Below are positions 25,299-35,590 of a stretch of DNA of 64,000 nucleotides, one piece after another. A program made the position numbers and the translations under genes. Location: the NCBI GenBank assembly GCA_018883185.1, contig VEQP01000004.1, forward strand, positions 1 through 64,000, given 5' to 3'. The first letter of the stretch is position 1. Each line of letters opens with the position of its first letter. Source of the DNA: Nevskiaceae bacterium (lineage in GTDB: Bacteria > Pseudomonadota > Gammaproteobacteria > Steroidobacterales > Steroidobacteraceae). Below the pieces are notes generated by a model. The model ran no database searches. It was not told the DNA's origin and saw nothing but the letters and a program-made list of their open reading frames with translations.

Positions 25299-27641
25299 TT
25301 AATGCGGCGCCCACCGCCACAGGCGATCAGGCAGCGAGCCCGCATGTGGCTCAATCAGTGTGGGCACCCCACCGCGTAAGCGCACTTCGATCGCGCCCTC
25401 ACCGGCGGTGCCTCGTATGCGCTCGGGCGAGACGCCCCAGAGCGCAGCGAGGCGCTGCCGCCGCGCGGGCTCAAGGCTGCGGCTCGATACCAGTACATCC
25501 CGCGCCGCCACCGCGGCCGCAAACCCTGGGGCGAGCGCAGCGGGTGATCCACGACGTGGGGCGAGTACGATCTCAGCTCGAATTGGCCACTCGCGGCTAT
25601 CGATCGGATCGCGCCGCAGCAAGGCCGTGCCCTCGGCCTCATCGAGCCGCTCAGCGAGCAGAACCCTCGCTGGGGCACCGGCATCGATCGACAACAGGCA
25701 GGAGGCTTCGGGCAGCGCGGCGGTAAATACAGCAAAACGCACCCCGTCCCAGACCCAGTGGCGCGCCGTGGTGCAGGATTCGCTACCGCGCGGCGAACCC
25801 GGCCATGCGCCGCCAAACATCACCCGCTGCGCGGGGCTGTGCAGACCGAGCCGTGCGGCACCCGCGGCGCGGCTCCCGTGCGCGCGACTCAACACCAACA
25901 CGTCGACGAACCGGCGCCCGAAGATGCCTAGCGCCGGCGCGATCACCGACTCGACCCGTTGACCGTCCGTCCCGAACGACTCACCGGTGTCGTAGACCAG
26001 CGTGTGATGCGCCGTGCGCACGAGCACCGCAGTGCCGTCACCCACATCGAACAAGGTCAGGGCCACCTCACCCGCCTCGAGTGCCGAGCCACGCTCGGCG
26101 CCCGTCAATGTGGCGAGGGTAACCGCCACCGCCAGCACCCCAAGGGTCACGCCGCGCCACCAACGCGGCACTGGCAATAGCCACAGCGGCAGCAGCAAGA
26201 CCATCACCCCGAGCAGCCACGCGGGCGCTTGCCACGAGAGCAGGGCCCAGGGCCACTCGCCCGCGGCACTGAGCGCTGGCCACAGCCACAGATACACCTG
26301 CTCAGCAGTACGCCACAGCAGACGGGCGAGCGTCTCGAGCGAACCGCACAGCGCGGTTCCAGCGAGCACTAGCGGCACCAGCACGAACGAGAACACCGGA
26401 ATAGCCACTACATTCACGGCGAGCCCGGCGAAGGACAGCGTGCCAAACCACGCCAGCGTTACCGGCACCAACACCAAGGCTACGCGCCATTCCGCAAGCA
26501 GCGTCGCACGCCACGCCGGCAGTTCGCGCACGCCGCGCTGCCACAACGCATCGCCCAGCAGCAAGGCCGCCATCGCACTGAACGAAAGCCAAAAACCGGC
26601 CGCGAGCGGCGCAAAAGGATCAAGGCAGAGCACCGCGATGAGCGCGATCGAGAGCACGCCGAACCCGTCCTGCTCACGACCGCTCAGTTTCAGCCACCAG
26701 TACGCCGCCAGCATGATCACGGTTCGCTGGGTCGGCACACCAAAGCCCGCAAGTACGGCGTACAGCAACGCCGCACTCACGCCGAGGGCAGCGGCGAAGG
26801 GCTCACGTTCGACGCTGGCGCCTAAGCGCTGCAGCAGCGGCCACACGCGCCGCGCCAGCGCAGCCATAAGCCAGGCGAACAGCGTGACGTGCATGCCGGA
26901 AATCGCCACCAGATGCGTTGTGCCGGTGGCGCTGAAAATGCGCCATTGCTCGCGACTGATGTCACCGGTCGCGCCGACGGCAAGCCCGGCGCAGAGCGCT
27001 GCGGCGTCGCGATCGGCGATGCTGTCGCGGATCCGCTCAGCGATCGCGGCTCGCAGCGCCAACACACTCGGCGCCGCCGGCGCGACTCGCTGCGTCAACG
27101 CCGCGGGTATCACCTGAGCCTGCGCATGCAAGCGCTCGCCAAACCACTGGCGGGTCATATCGAAGGCACCGGGGTTCAGCGCACGCTGCGGCGCGGATAG
27201 TTGCAGGATCACCCGCCACTGCTCACCGGCTTTAGGCAAGGGTCGCGGCGGATCACGCCACACCACGCGCGCCCGCAACCGACGGACCTTGGACTGCGGG
27301 GCCTCGATCAGCACCTCGGCGTCGAACTGCAGCGCACCACTTCGCTGCGCGATCAGCGAATCGATTTGCAGCAGCGCAACGACGCGCTCACCAGCGAGTG
27401 CCTCCGGCCAACGACGCGCGAGTTCATCGGCGGCGCTCGCCAAGGTCACGAGCATCGCCATCGTCGCAAGCAATAGCATGCGGCCGAGCGCTCTGCGCCG
27501 CGCCAGCCAGCAAAGCAGCAACACGGCAAGCAAAGCGACCCCATGGCCTGGCAACGGTCGCAGCGGCCCGAAGAGCACCGTACAATTGCCGACCAATAGA
27601 GCGAGGCCCGCCGTGCGCGGCAGGCCCGCGCCGCTAGGCAC
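25299..27641 (-). CDS. comEC: ComEC/Rec2-type DNA internalization protein with degenerate nuclease-like domain
   Basis: About 780 residues. ComEC moves single-stranded DNA through the inner membrane in natural transformation. It has an N-terminal membrane/OB region (DUF4131-like), a Competence domain with THLVAISGMHVTLFAWL and GFGVPTQRTVIMLAAYWW, many hydrophobic helices, and a C-terminal metallo-beta-lactamase-like domain. In the last, VALTLFDVGDGTAVLVRT and VYDTGESFG are kept, but the metal motif HxHxDH is replaced by SRAHGSRAAGA, so nuclease activity is probably lost. The GTG at 27641 is chosen because the GTG at 27680 overlaps the divergent DUF2062 gene; the start is uncertain. Confidence 0.93.
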   Translation of the reverse strand: MPSGAGLPRTAGLALLVGNCTVLFGPLRPLPGHGVALLAVLLLCWLARRRALGRMLLLATMAMLVTLASAADELARRWPEALAGERVVALLQIDSLIAQRSGALQFDAEVLIEAPQSKVRRLRARVVWRDPPRPLPKAGEQWRVILQLSAPQRALNPGAFDMTRQWFGERLHAQAQVIPAALTQRVAPAAPSVLALRAAIAERIRDSIADRDAAALCAGLAVGATGDISREQWRIFSATGTTHLVAISGMHVTLFAWLMAALARRVWPLLQRLGASVEREPFAAALGVSAALLYAVLAGFGVPTQRTVIMLAAYWWLKLSGREQDGFGVLSIALIAVLCLDPFAPLAAGFWLSFSAMAALLLGDALWQRGVRELPAWRATLLAEWRVALVLVPVTLAWFGTLSFAGLAVNVVAIPVFSFVLVPLVLAGTALCGSLETLARLLWRTAEQVYLWLWPALSAAGEWPWALLSWQAPAWLLGVMVLLLPLWLLPVPRWWRGVTLGVLAVAVTLATLTGAERGSALEAGEVALTLFDVGDGTAVLVRTAHHTLVYDTGESFGTDGQRVESVIAPALGIFGRRFVDVLVLSRAHGSRAAGAARLGLHSPAQRVMFGGAWPGSPRGSESCTTARHWVWDGVRFAVFTAALPEASCLLSIDAGAPARVLLAERLDEAEGTALLRRDPIDSREWPIRAEIVLAPRRGSPAALAPGFAAAVAARDVLVSSRSLEPARRQRLAALWGVSPERIRGTAGEGAIEVRLRGGVPTLIEPHAGSLPDRLWRWAPH

Positions 27642-27657
27642 GGAGAGCCACTTCGTG

Positions 27658-28176
27658 ATGTTTCGTAATCTCGTTCGCACGCTGAGTGCTCAGGCGCAGA
27701 CGCTGCAAGATCGCTGGTACGCGCGGCCCTTCGCGCGGGCCTTCGCCGACTCACGCCTGTGGTCGCTGCAGCGGCGCAGCATCACCGGTGCCTTCGGCGC
27801 GGGTCTGGCGATTTGCTTCATTCCGCTGCCCATCCACATTCCGGTGGCCTTGCTGGTGGCCATCGCCGCGCGCGTAAACGTGCCCACGATCATCGCGACC
27901 GTGTTTTTGATCAATCCGCTGACGGTGATGCCCGTGTACTACATCGCCTACATCGTCGGTCGATGGCTGCTAGGCCAGGAGCCCGGCGCATTCGAGTTCG
28001 AGTTCAGCTGGTACTGGCTGCAACACGGGCTAGGCCCCATGTGGAAGCCTTTCCTGCTCGGCTGCCTCGCCTGCGCGCTGACGCTCGGTGTCAGCGGCCG
28101 ACTGCTGCTCGATCGACTGTGGATGTGGCGAACGCGGCAGAAATACCGCAAGCGCGGGCTGCGCTCAAAGGTCTGA
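27658..28176 (+). CDS. DUF2062 membrane protein
   Basis: 172 residues from the ATG at 27658. The signature of DUF2062 is clear: [36 protein letters not shown] and [23 protein letters not shown], giving three or so membrane helices. The function is unknown; it is often found beside comEC or lolCDE in gammaproteobacteria. The C-terminus is very basic ([15 protein letters not shown]). It overlaps the convergent lolD 3' end by 12 bp and its 5' end lies close to or overlapping comEC. Confidence 0.92.
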   Translation: MFRNLVRTLSAQAQTLQDRWYARPFARAFADSRLWSLQRRSITGAFGAGLAICFIPLPIHIPVALLVAIAARVNVPTIIATVFLINPLTVMPVYYIAYIVGRWLLGQEPGAFEFEFSWYWLQHGLGPMWKPFLLGCLACALTLGVSGRLLLDRLWMWRTRQKYRKRGLRSKV

Positions 28177-28866
28177 ACTGCCCTCTTGCAGCAGTTTTCC
28201 CTGCTGCAGAGTGAGCACACGATCCATGCGCGCGGCGAGGCGCAGGTCGTGGGTGACGATCACGAGACTTGTTTGTCGCTCGCGATTCAAACGCAGCAGC
28301 AATTCGAACACCTGCTCGGCATTACGCCCGTCCAGATTGCCGGTGGGCTCATCGGCGAACACCAGCGCAGGCTGCGTAACGAGCGCCCGCGCCACCGCCG
28401 CACGCTGCCGCTCGCCACCCGACAGCTGATGAGGCTTGTGGCTGAGACGCTGCGCTAGACCGACCTCCTGCAGCACCGCCGCCGCGCGCTCACGCGCTTC
28501 GGACACCGGCATACGGCGCACCAGCAGCGGCATCGCCACGTTCTCGAGCGCCGAAAACTCCGGCAGCAGATGATGGAACTGGTAAATGAACCCCATGGTG
28601 CGATTGCGCAGGGCACCGCGTTCCGCCTCGCCGAGGGCGTGGATGTCACGACCCTGAATGCGTACCGAACCCGCCGTCGGCCGATCGAGGCCGCCCAAGA
28701 TTTGCAGCAGCGTCGTCTTGCCCGAACCCGAGGCACCGACGATCGCGATGCACTCGCCGGCGCGGATCGTCAACGACAATCCATCGAGCACGCGCAGTGT
28801 TGTGTCACCCTCGCGGAACTCGCGAACCAGATCTCGGGCCTCGAGAACCGCAGCTGCATCAGTCAT
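28165..28866 (-). CDS. lolD: Lipoprotein-releasing system ATPase LolD
   Basis: 233 residues from the ATG at 28866, which overlaps the upstream lolE stop (ATGACTGA). Walker A is [12 protein letters not shown], signature [15 protein letters not shown], Walker [17 protein letters not shown]-loop VTHD. LolD powers extraction of outer membrane lipoproteins from the inner membrane by LolCE. The [21 protein letters not shown]-loop region is typical of LolD. Confidence 0.96.
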   Translation of the reverse strand: MTDAAAVLEARDLVREFREGDTTLRVLDGLSLTIRAGECIAIVGASGSGKTTLLQILGGLDRPTAGSVRIQGRDIHALGEAERGALRNRTMGFIYQFHHLLPEFSALENVAMPLLVRRMPVSEARERAAAVLQEVGLAQRLSHKPHQLSGGERQRAAVARALVTQPALVFADEPTGNLDGRNAEQVFELLLRLNRERQTSLVIVTHDLRLAARMDRVLTLQQGKLLQEGSSDL

Positions 28867-30106
28867 GGCGCAGGGCCTCCGCCGGTTGGGTACGCGATGC
28901 CCGCCACGCCGGATACACCGTCGCGAGTGCACACAGCAGGAATGCCACCGTACACACCTGAAGCACGTCCAGCCACTGCACCTGCGCCGGCAAATCGCTC
29001 ATGAAGTACACCTTCGCATCGAGAAACTGCACGCCGAAAAGCCCTTCGATCCCGCGCACGAGGCTCTCGATGTTGCGTGCGAGGGCGATACCGAGGGCGG
29101 CACCCGCGCCCGTGCCCACGAGACCGATCAGCACGCCCTGCACCGCGAAGGTGCCGAGGATACTGGCGGGCGAGGCACCGAGGGTACGCAACAGCGCAAT
29201 ATCGCCCTGCTTTTCCTTGACGATCATCACCAAGGTCGCAACGATGTTGAAGGCTGCCACACCCACGATGGTGAGCAGGATCACGAACATCAGCCCCTTG
29301 GTCAACTCGATGGACTGGAAGAAGTTGGCGTGGTTGCGCGTCCAATCGCTGACGTAAAAGCCCCCGCCGAGCGACAGCGCCAGATCACGCACCAATTGCG
29401 GAGCCTGCAGCGGATCAGTGAGCGCAAGCCGTAAACCGCTCACCTCCTCGCCCATGCGGTAGAGCCGAGCGGCGTCGCGCAAGTTGAGCAGCACGAGACC
29501 CCGATCGAATTCATACATCCCCGAGTCAAACGTGCCCGCAACCGTGAGGCGCCGCATCCGCGGCATCACGCCCTCCGGTGTCGCACTGCCTTCCGGCGCA
29601 ATCAGCACCACCGTGTCGCCTTTTCGCACCCCGAGCTCGGCAGCGAGTGCCGCGCCGAGCACGACGCGCCAGCGCCCCGGCTCCAGATCTTCAATCCGCG
29701 CCTCACGCAGGTGCGCGGCGAGCCCCGTCGCCTCGCGCTCGAGCGCCGGCTCGACTCCACGAACCGCCGTACCGAGCACGCGCGAGCCGTGCGCGATCAT
29801 GGCCTGAGCCTCGATATAAGGCACCGCATGGGTGACGCCGGGGGTGGCGAGCGCGCGTTCGCGAGCCGCCTGCCAATCCGGCAGCGTGCCCTCGAGACCC
29901 ATCAGCGTCGCGTGCGAAGTCACCGAGAGGATGCGCGAACGGAGCTCTCGCTCGAAGCCGTTCATCACCGAGAGCACCACGATCAACGTGGCCACGCCAA
30001 GCATCAGGCCGATTACCGAGATCGCCGCGACGAACGAGACGAAGCCACGCCGATGCGCCGAGCGCAGATAGCGAGTGCCGACCAGCCATTCCCAGCGTGT
30101 ACCCAT
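28859..30106 (-). CDS. lolE: Lipoprotein-releasing system permease LolE/LolC (second copy)
   Basis: 415 residues. N-terminal [47 protein letters not shown] is the family hallmark, followed by a large periplasmic domain and three C-terminal membrane helices, ending [15 protein letters not shown]. It acts with LolC and LolD to load lipoproteins onto LolA. Nine nt separate it from the first LolC/E paralogue. Which copy deserves the name LolE is convention; I base it on order. Confidence 0.92.
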   Translation of the reverse strand: MGTRWEWLVGTRYLRSAHRRGFVSFVAAISVIGLMLGVATLIVVLSVMNGFERELRSRILSVTSHATLMGLEGTLPDWQAARERALATPGVTHAVPYIEAQAMIAHGSRVLGTAVRGVEPALEREATGLAAHLREARIEDLEPGRWRVVLGAALAAELGVRKGDTVVLIAPEGSATPEGVMPRMRRLTVAGTFDSGMYEFDRGLVLLNLRDAARLYRMGEEVSGLRLALTDPLQAPQLVRDLALSLGGGFYVSDWTRNHANFFQSIELTKGLMFVILLTIVGVAAFNIVATLVMIVKEKQGDIALLRTLGASPASILGTFAVQGVLIGLVGTGAGAALGIALARNIESLVRGIEGLFGVQFLDAKVYFMSDLPAQVQWLDVLQVCTVAFLLCALATVYPAWRASRTQPAEALRHD

Positions 30107-30115
30107 GCGCCTCGC

Positions 30116-31390
30116 CTACTCGTAACGCAAGGCTTCAGCCGGTGCCACGCGGGTCGCGCGGATCGCCGGGTAGACCGTCGCCAGAGATGTGAGCAACAGC
30201 GCCGAGATACCGATCGTGCCGACCTGGCTCCAGCGCAACTCCGAGGGAATCGCCGTGATGTAGAACACGCTCGGATCCATGATGTGAAAGCCGAACAGGC
30301 GTTCGATCGCCGGCACGATACTGCCGACGTTCAGAGCCACGGCGACCCCGAGCAGCACGCCGAGCAGCACCCCTGCCCAGCCGATCACCAGCCCCTGCGT
30401 CAAAAAAATGCCGAGCACGCTGCGTGGCGCAGCGCCAAACGTGCGCAATATGGCGATGTCCGTGCGCTTGTCGGTGACGACCATCACGAGCATCGCCACG
30501 ATGTTGAACGCCGCGACGCCGACGATCAGCATGAGAATGATCGCCATCATGGTCTTCTCGATGCGGATCGCGCGAAAGTAGTTGGCGTGATCCTGCGTCC
30601 AATCTCGTATCGCGAGTCCCGCGCTCAGTTGTGGCGCAAGCGCCGCCGCCTCGGCACTCGCCGACATCGCATCCGCAAAACGCAGATGCAGTCCATAAGC
30701 GCGCGGGTCATCAGCGGTCAGATCCTTCAGGTCCTGCAGATGCACAAGACCCATCGTGGCATCGTGATCGTGCAAACCGATCTCGAAGAGCCCGGCCACC
30801 TGAAACTCGCGCAGTCGCGGCTCCGGCGTGCCGGAGGCATTGAGCCCTGGAATCAGCACCGTCACCGTATCGCCGCGCTGCACGCCGAGCAGACGCGCCA
30901 CTGCGCTACCGAGGATCACCCGATTCGCGCCGGGGGTGAGGTCCGCGAGGCGTCCATCGATGACGGCCGTGGCCGCCTGCGACACCCGCGGCTCGAGCTT
31001 CGGGTCGATGCCGCGCAGCAGCAGGGGCAGCATCTCCGGCGCGCGCACCGCGAGCGCTTGCAACTCGATGTAGGGCGCCACACCGCGCACCGCCGGCGCT
31101 TCAGCCAGCTGGGCTTGCACGGCCTGCCAATCACCCGCAGAGGGGGCCGCAGCGCCGGACCCCGCGAACCCGGGCTCCGCGGCAATCACTCTGGCATGGG
31201 TGGAAAGTGCGAGCAGTCGATCACGCAATTGACCCTCGAAACCGTTCATGACCGACAGGATGACGATCAACGCGGCCACGCCGACGCACACCCCGACCAG
31301 CGACACCCAGGTGATGAAAGAGACGAAGAATTTACGGGTCCGCGAACGCACGTAGCGCAGTCCGACGAACAGCGACAGGGGCTGGAACAT
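30116..31390 (-). CDS. lolC: Lipoprotein-releasing system permease LolC/LolE (first copy)
   Basis: 424 residues from the ATG at 31390 (MFQPLSLFVGLRYVRSRTRKFFVSF). The track's start 91 codons upstream is antisense to mfd and is rejected. The FtsX-like architecture is as in the next gene: MNGFEGQLRDRLLALSTHARV, a periplasmic domain, and [37 protein letters not shown]. It ends YPAIRATRVAPAEALRYE. The operon is lolC-lolE-lolD, with both permeases first and the ATPase last. The gene diverges from mfd across 67 bp. Confidence 0.92.
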   Translation of the reverse strand: MFQPLSLFVGLRYVRSRTRKFFVSFITWVSLVGVCVGVAALIVILSVMNGFEGQLRDRLLALSTHARVIAAEPGFAGSGAAAPSAGDWQAVQAQLAEAPAVRGVAPYIELQALAVRAPEMLPLLLRGIDPKLEPRVSQAATAVIDGRLADLTPGANRVILGSAVARLLGVQRGDTVTVLIPGLNASGTPEPRLREFQVAGLFEIGLHDHDATMGLVHLQDLKDLTADDPRAYGLHLRFADAMSASAEAAALAPQLSAGLAIRDWTQDHANYFRAIRIEKTMMAIILMLIVGVAAFNIVAMLVMVVTDKRTDIAILRTFGAAPRSVLGIFLTQGLVIGWAGVLLGVLLGVAVALNVGSIVPAIERLFGFHIMDPSVFYITAIPSELRWSQVGTIGISALLLTSLATVYPAIRATRVAPAEALRYE

Positions 31391-31457
31391 GCGAGGACGA
31401 TTTAACCACACCCGCGGGGCTTGCCTCACGCTCACGGCACGGTAAGCTTGCGCGCCC

Positions 31458-34400
31458 ATGCGCCAGCTCCTACGGCCACTCCTTCCCGATGCCGGGCGCC
31501 CGCAGGTGCACTGGGGTGAACTGCATGGCAGCGCCACAGCCCTCGCGCTCATCGAGGCGGCCAGTGCGGATTCGAGACCCTGGCTGCTGATTGAGCCTGA
31601 CAGTCGCAGTCTCGAGCGACGACGCGCCGAGCTCGGATTTTTCGCCCCCAAGGGCCTGCGCATCCTGACACTGCCCGACTGGGAAGTACTGCCCTACGAT
31701 GTGTTCTCGCCGCATCCGGACATCACCTCGGAGCGGTTGCTCGCGCTCGCCGAACTGCCCAACCTCGAACGCGGCATCGTGCTCGCGACGGTTGATACCT
31801 TGCTGCAGCGTTTACCGCCGCAGAGTTACGTCTCAGGACGCAGTTTTTCACTGAGTGTGGGTGATCGCCTGGCGCTCGATGCCTTTCGGCTGCGCCTCGC
31901 CGAATCGGGCTACTCCAGCGTCAGCCAGGTTGCCGGCCCCGGTGAGTATGCCTTGCGCGGTTCGCTGCTCGATGTGTTCCCCATGGGCGCCGAGGAGCCG
32001 CTGCGCATTGATCTGTTCGACGATGAGATCGAAGCCATCCGCACCTTCGACCCGCAGACCCAACGTTCGAGCGCCTCGCTCACTGCAGTGCGTCTGCTGC
32101 CGGCGCGAGAGATGCCGCTCGACGGCGATGCCGTAAGGGCGTTTCGCCGTCGCTATCGCACCCGCTTCGAGGGCGACCCGACTCGCAGCTTGATCTATCG
32201 CGGCGTCAGCGACGGCATGGCCCCGGCGGGCATCGAGTTTTACCTGCCGCTCTTTTTCGATGAGACCGGTACGGTGTTCGACTACCTCCCCGGCCGCACG
32301 GTCTGTGCGGATCTGTGCAACGATCTCGAAGGTTTGATCGCCCGCAGTTGGCAAGGCCTACAGGAGCGCTACGAACAACGCTGCGGCGATATCGAGCGGC
32401 CCCTGCTGCGACCCGAGGAACTGTTCATCGACGCCGCGAGCGTGCACTCGGCGCTGCATCAGCGTCCACAGGTCACCGTCAGTGCCCTGCGCGTGGCGGA
32501 CACATCAGACGACACTCGGTGCAACCTCGGCAGTCGCTTGCCCGAGGAACTGCGCGTCGATGCACGCGCGGAGCGGCCGCTCGCGCCCCTCGAGGCCTTC
32601 CTCGCGGCCGAGCCGCGTCGCGTGCTGCTGGCTGCCGACTCGCCGGGTCGGCGCGAAATCCTCAATGATTTGCTGCGCGGCGCGGGCCTGCGCGCCGCGA
32701 GCTGCGAAGGCTGGACGCAGTTTCTCGACTCGACTGCCCCACTCGCTTTGACCGTGGCGCCGGAACTGGCCGGCCTGTCGTTGCGCGAACCGCCGCTCGT
32801 CATCCTCTCCGAATCGCAGCTTTTCGGCACGCGCGCGCGGCAAGAACGACGCAGACGCAAAGTCACCGCCGACCCGAACGCCATCCTGCGCGATCTGCAG
32901 ACGCTCACCGCTGGCGCTGCCGTGGTGCACGAGGAATACGGCGTCGGTCGCTACGTTGGTCTGCAGATCATGGAGGTGGGTGGCCAGAGCGGCGAGTTTC
33001 TCGTGCTCGAATACCAGGACGGCGATCGGCTGTACGTCCCCGTGCACTCGCTGCACCTCGTTAGCCGCTACTCGGGCGCCGACCCCGACAGTGCACCGCT
33101 GCACAAGCTAGGCACCGACCAATGGGCACGCGCCAAACGCCGCGCCGCCGAGAAGGTGCGCGACGTGGCCGCGGAACTCCTCGATCTATACGCGCAGCGC
33201 AAGGCGCGGCGTGGCTTGCGCCTGGCGCAACGTGATCTCGAATATCAAGCCTTCGCCAACGCGTTTCCGTTCGAAGAAACCGCCGATCAAGCCGACGCGA
33301 TCGCCAAGGTGATCGCCGACCTTGACTCCGAACAGCCCATGGATCGCATCGTCTGCGGCGACGTCGGCTTCGGCAAGACCGAGGTGGCGATGCGCGCCGC
33401 ATTCGTCGCCGTGCAGGCGGGCAAACAGGTCGTGGTGCTCGTACCGACCACGCTGCTCGCGCAGCAGCATGCAGCCAATTTCGCCGACCGCTTTGCCGAC
33501 TGGCCGGTGCGCATCGAGTCACTGTCGCGTTTCCGCTCCGGGAAGGAGTCCACCGCGGTGATCGAAGGGCTCGAGCGCGGCAGCGTCGACATCGTCATCG
33601 CCACCCACCGCCTGCTGCATGCGGACGTGCGCTTCAAGGACCTTGGTCTGATTATCGTCGATGAGGAGCACCGCTTCGGCGTGCGCGACAAGGAGCGGCT
33701 CAAGGCCATGCGCGCCGAAGTGCACGTGCTCACCCTCACCGCGACGCCTATCCCACGCACGCTCAATATGGCGCTCGGGGGTCTACGCGAATTGTCGCTG
33801 ATCGCGACCCCTCCGGCCGAACGCCTCGCAATCAAAACCTTCGTCACCGAGTGGAACGATGCGACGATCCGCGAGGCCATCTTGCGCGAGTTGCGGCGCG
33901 GCGGTCAGGTCTACTTCGTACACAACGAGGTCAAAGACATCGGCAAGTTTGCCGACGATCTGGCCAAGCTCGTACCCGAGGCCAACATTCGCTTCGGGCA
34001 TGGGCAGATGCGCGAGCGTGAACTCGAACAACTGATGGTCGACTTCTACCATCGTCGCTTCGACATTCTCGTCTGCACGACCATCATCGAAAGCGGCATT
34101 GACGTACCCAGCGCCAACACCATCCTGATCGATCGTGCCGACCGCTTTGGACTCGCCCAACTGCACCAGATGCGCGGTCGCGTCGGCCGCTCGCACCATC
34201 GTGCCTATGCCTACATGCTCGTCCCCTCGCGCAAAGCACTCGCGGGCGATGCGCTGCGTCGCCTGGAGGCGCTCGAATCACTCGAAGAACTCGGTGCAGG
34301 CTTTGTGCTCGCCACCCATGATCTCGAGATCCGCGGCGCAGGCGAGCTGCTCGGCGAAGGGCAAAGCGGCGAAATGACGGAGGTAGGACTCAGCATGTAC

Positions 34401-34931
34401 CTCGACATGCTCGATCGCGCCGTCAAGGCCATGAAGGCGGGCCGCAAGCCGGCGCTCGATGCGCCCCTGGCCGCTCAGTCCGAAGTCGAGATGCGCGTGC
34501 CGGCACTATTGCCCGACGATTACGTCGCAGACGTACACGTCCGCCTCGCCCTTTACAAGCGCATCGCTGCAGCCGCCGATGACACCGTGCTCGATGAGTT
34601 GACGACTGAACTCGTCGATCGCTTCGGTGAGTTGAAGCCAGCAAGCCACAACCTGCTGCGTAACGCGCGACTTCGGCTGCGCGCGCGGCGACTCGGCATT
34701 CGTCGGCTCGACTTTGGTGCACATGGCGGCTACGTGCTGTTCGAGACCGACAATCGCATCGAGCCGCAGGCCGTGATCCGCCTGCTGCAAGATCGTAGCC
34801 GCGAGTACAAACTCGAGGGGCCGCTTAAACTGCGCATCTCGCGCGAACTCGACGACGAGGCGGAGCGCTACGAATTCGTGGCATCCCTGCTACAACGACT
34901 CGCACCGCCCTCGGCTATGATGGCCTCATGA
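31458..34931 (+). CDS. mfd: Transcription-repair coupling factor Mfd
   Basis: 1157 residues, full length. Mfd displaces stalled RNA polymerase and recruits UvrA. The order is a UvrB-like N-terminal region (GSATALALIEAA, DWEVLPYDVFSPHPDITSERL), the RNA polymerase interaction domain (VVHEEYGVGRYVGLQ), and SF2 translocase motifs: Walker A CGDVGFGKTEVAMRAA, LVPTTLLAQQH, DEEHRFGVRDKE, TLTATPIPRTLNMA and QMRGRVGRSHHRAYAY. The C-terminal TRCF domain follows. Its stop overlaps the csiV start (ATGA). Confidence 0.98.
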   Translation: MRQLLRPLLPDAGRPQVHWGELHGSATALALIEAASADSRPWLLIEPDSRSLERRRAELGFFAPKGLRILTLPDWEVLPYDVFSPHPDITSERLLALAELPNLERGIVLATVDTLLQRLPPQSYVSGRSFSLSVGDRLALDAFRLRLAESGYSSVSQVAGPGEYALRGSLLDVFPMGAEEPLRIDLFDDEIEAIRTFDPQTQRSSASLTAVRLLPAREMPLDGDAVRAFRRRYRTRFEGDPTRSLIYRGVSDGMAPAGIEFYLPLFFDETGTVFDYLPGRTVCADLCNDLEGLIARSWQGLQERYEQRCGDIERPLLRPEELFIDAASVHSALHQRPQVTVSALRVADTSDDTRCNLGSRLPEELRVDARAERPLAPLEAFLAAEPRRVLLAADSPGRREILNDLLRGAGLRAASCEGWTQFLDSTAPLALTVAPELAGLSLREPPLVILSESQLFGTRARQERRRRKVTADPNAILRDLQTLTAGAAVVHEEYGVGRYVGLQIMEVGGQSGEFLVLEYQDGDRLYVPVHSLHLVSRYSGADPDSAPLHKLGTDQWARAKRRAAEKVRDVAAELLDLYAQRKARRGLRLAQRDLEYQAFANAFPFEETADQADAIAKVIADLDSEQPMDRIVCGDVGFGKTEVAMRAAFVAVQAGKQVVVLVPTTLLAQQHAANFADRFADWPVRIESLSRFRSGKESTAVIEGLERGSVDIVIATHRLLHADVRFKDLGLIIVDEEHRFGVRDKERLKAMRAEVHVLTLTATPIPRTLNMALGGLRELSLIATPPAERLAIKTFVTEWNDATIREAILRELRRGGQVYFVHNEVKDIGKFADDLAKLVPEANIRFGHGQMRERELEQLMVDFYHRRFDILVCTTIIESGIDVPSANTILIDRADRFGLAQLHQMRGRVGRSHHRAYAYMLVPSRKALAGDALRRLEALESLEELGAGFVLATHDLEIRGAGELLGEGQSGEMTEVGLSMYLDMLDRAVKAMKAGRKPALDAPLAAQSEVEMRVPALLPDDYVADVHVRLALYKRIAAAADDTVLDELTTELVDRFGELKPASHNLLRNARLRLRARRLGIRRLDFGAHGGYVLFETDNRIEPQAVIRLLQDRSREYKLEGPLKLRISRELDDEAERYEFVASLLQRLAPPSAMMAS

Positions 34932-35548
34932 GCAGTCTTGGCATTCGCCTGCCCCGCCTTGCGCTGGGCGTCGTTGTACTGTCGGCGTTGGGCAGCCTGA
35001 CTCCCATCGGCGCACAGACGCCCGCCGCCGCCGCTCAGAGCTCGCCCTCAGCTGCCGCGGCGAGCGCCGCGGCCTATAACATCGAAGTGATCGTCTTTCG
35101 CGGCACTGGCCCACGCGAGGAAGGCGGCGGCGCACCGCCCGCGCGTTCGGCGCGCGACGCTGACGCCGCGAGCGGCACGGCGCAGGCCGCCCGCTTTCTC
35201 AAACCCTTGCCCACCTCAGCTTTGCAACTGAGCGGCACTCGGCAACGCCTCGCTGCAGGCGGCTACAAGGTGTTGGCTCATGCCGGCTGGACGCAGACCG
35301 CCAGCAGCTGGGGGTCACGCAGCGGCTTGCCGATTGACCGTGTCGGCGTGCAGAGCCCAGGTCTGAGCGGCGTGTTCCTGCTCGAGCGCGGTTCGTTGCT
35401 GCACTTCGGCATGAACCTGAAGTTCACCGCCGACAACGGCGCCACCTGGCAACTGAGCGAGATCCGCCGGATCCGCCTCAACGAAAAGAACTACTACGAC
35501 AACCCGGGCCTCGGCGTGATCGCCGTGGTCACGCCCGTCGCCCGCTGA
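34928..35548 (+). CDS. CsiV-family periplasmic protein
   Basis: 206 residues with a signal peptide (LALGVVVLSALGSLTPIGAQT). YNIEVIVFRGT after an Ala-rich spacer, LSGTRQRLAAGGYKVLAHAGWTQ and the late GVFLLERGSLLHFGMNLKF fit the PF10972 family, which includes Shewanella CsiV, a protein affecting peptidoglycan amidation and cell shape. The mfd-csiV order with overlapping ATGA is common in gammaproteobacteria. I do not use the gene symbol since function in this organism is inferred. Confidence 0.82.
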   Translation: MSSLGIRLPRLALGVVVLSALGSLTPIGAQTPAAAAQSSPSAAAASAAAYNIEVIVFRGTGPREEGGGAPPARSARDADAASGTAQAARFLKPLPTSALQLSGTRQRLAAGGYKVLAHAGWTQTASSWGSRSGLPIDRVGVQSPGLSGVFLLERGSLLHFGMNLKFTADNGATWQLSEIRRIRLNEKNYYDNPGLGVIAVVTPVAR

Positions 35549-35590
35549 TACTGCGCAGGCTCCGCATGGGCAAGCGCCCGCGGCGACGGC

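Noticed and set aside
29711-31405. 564-residue plus-strand ORF antisense to lolE and lolC
   Set aside because: Biased His/Arg/Gln/Asp composition typical of antisense frames; both lol genes are certain.
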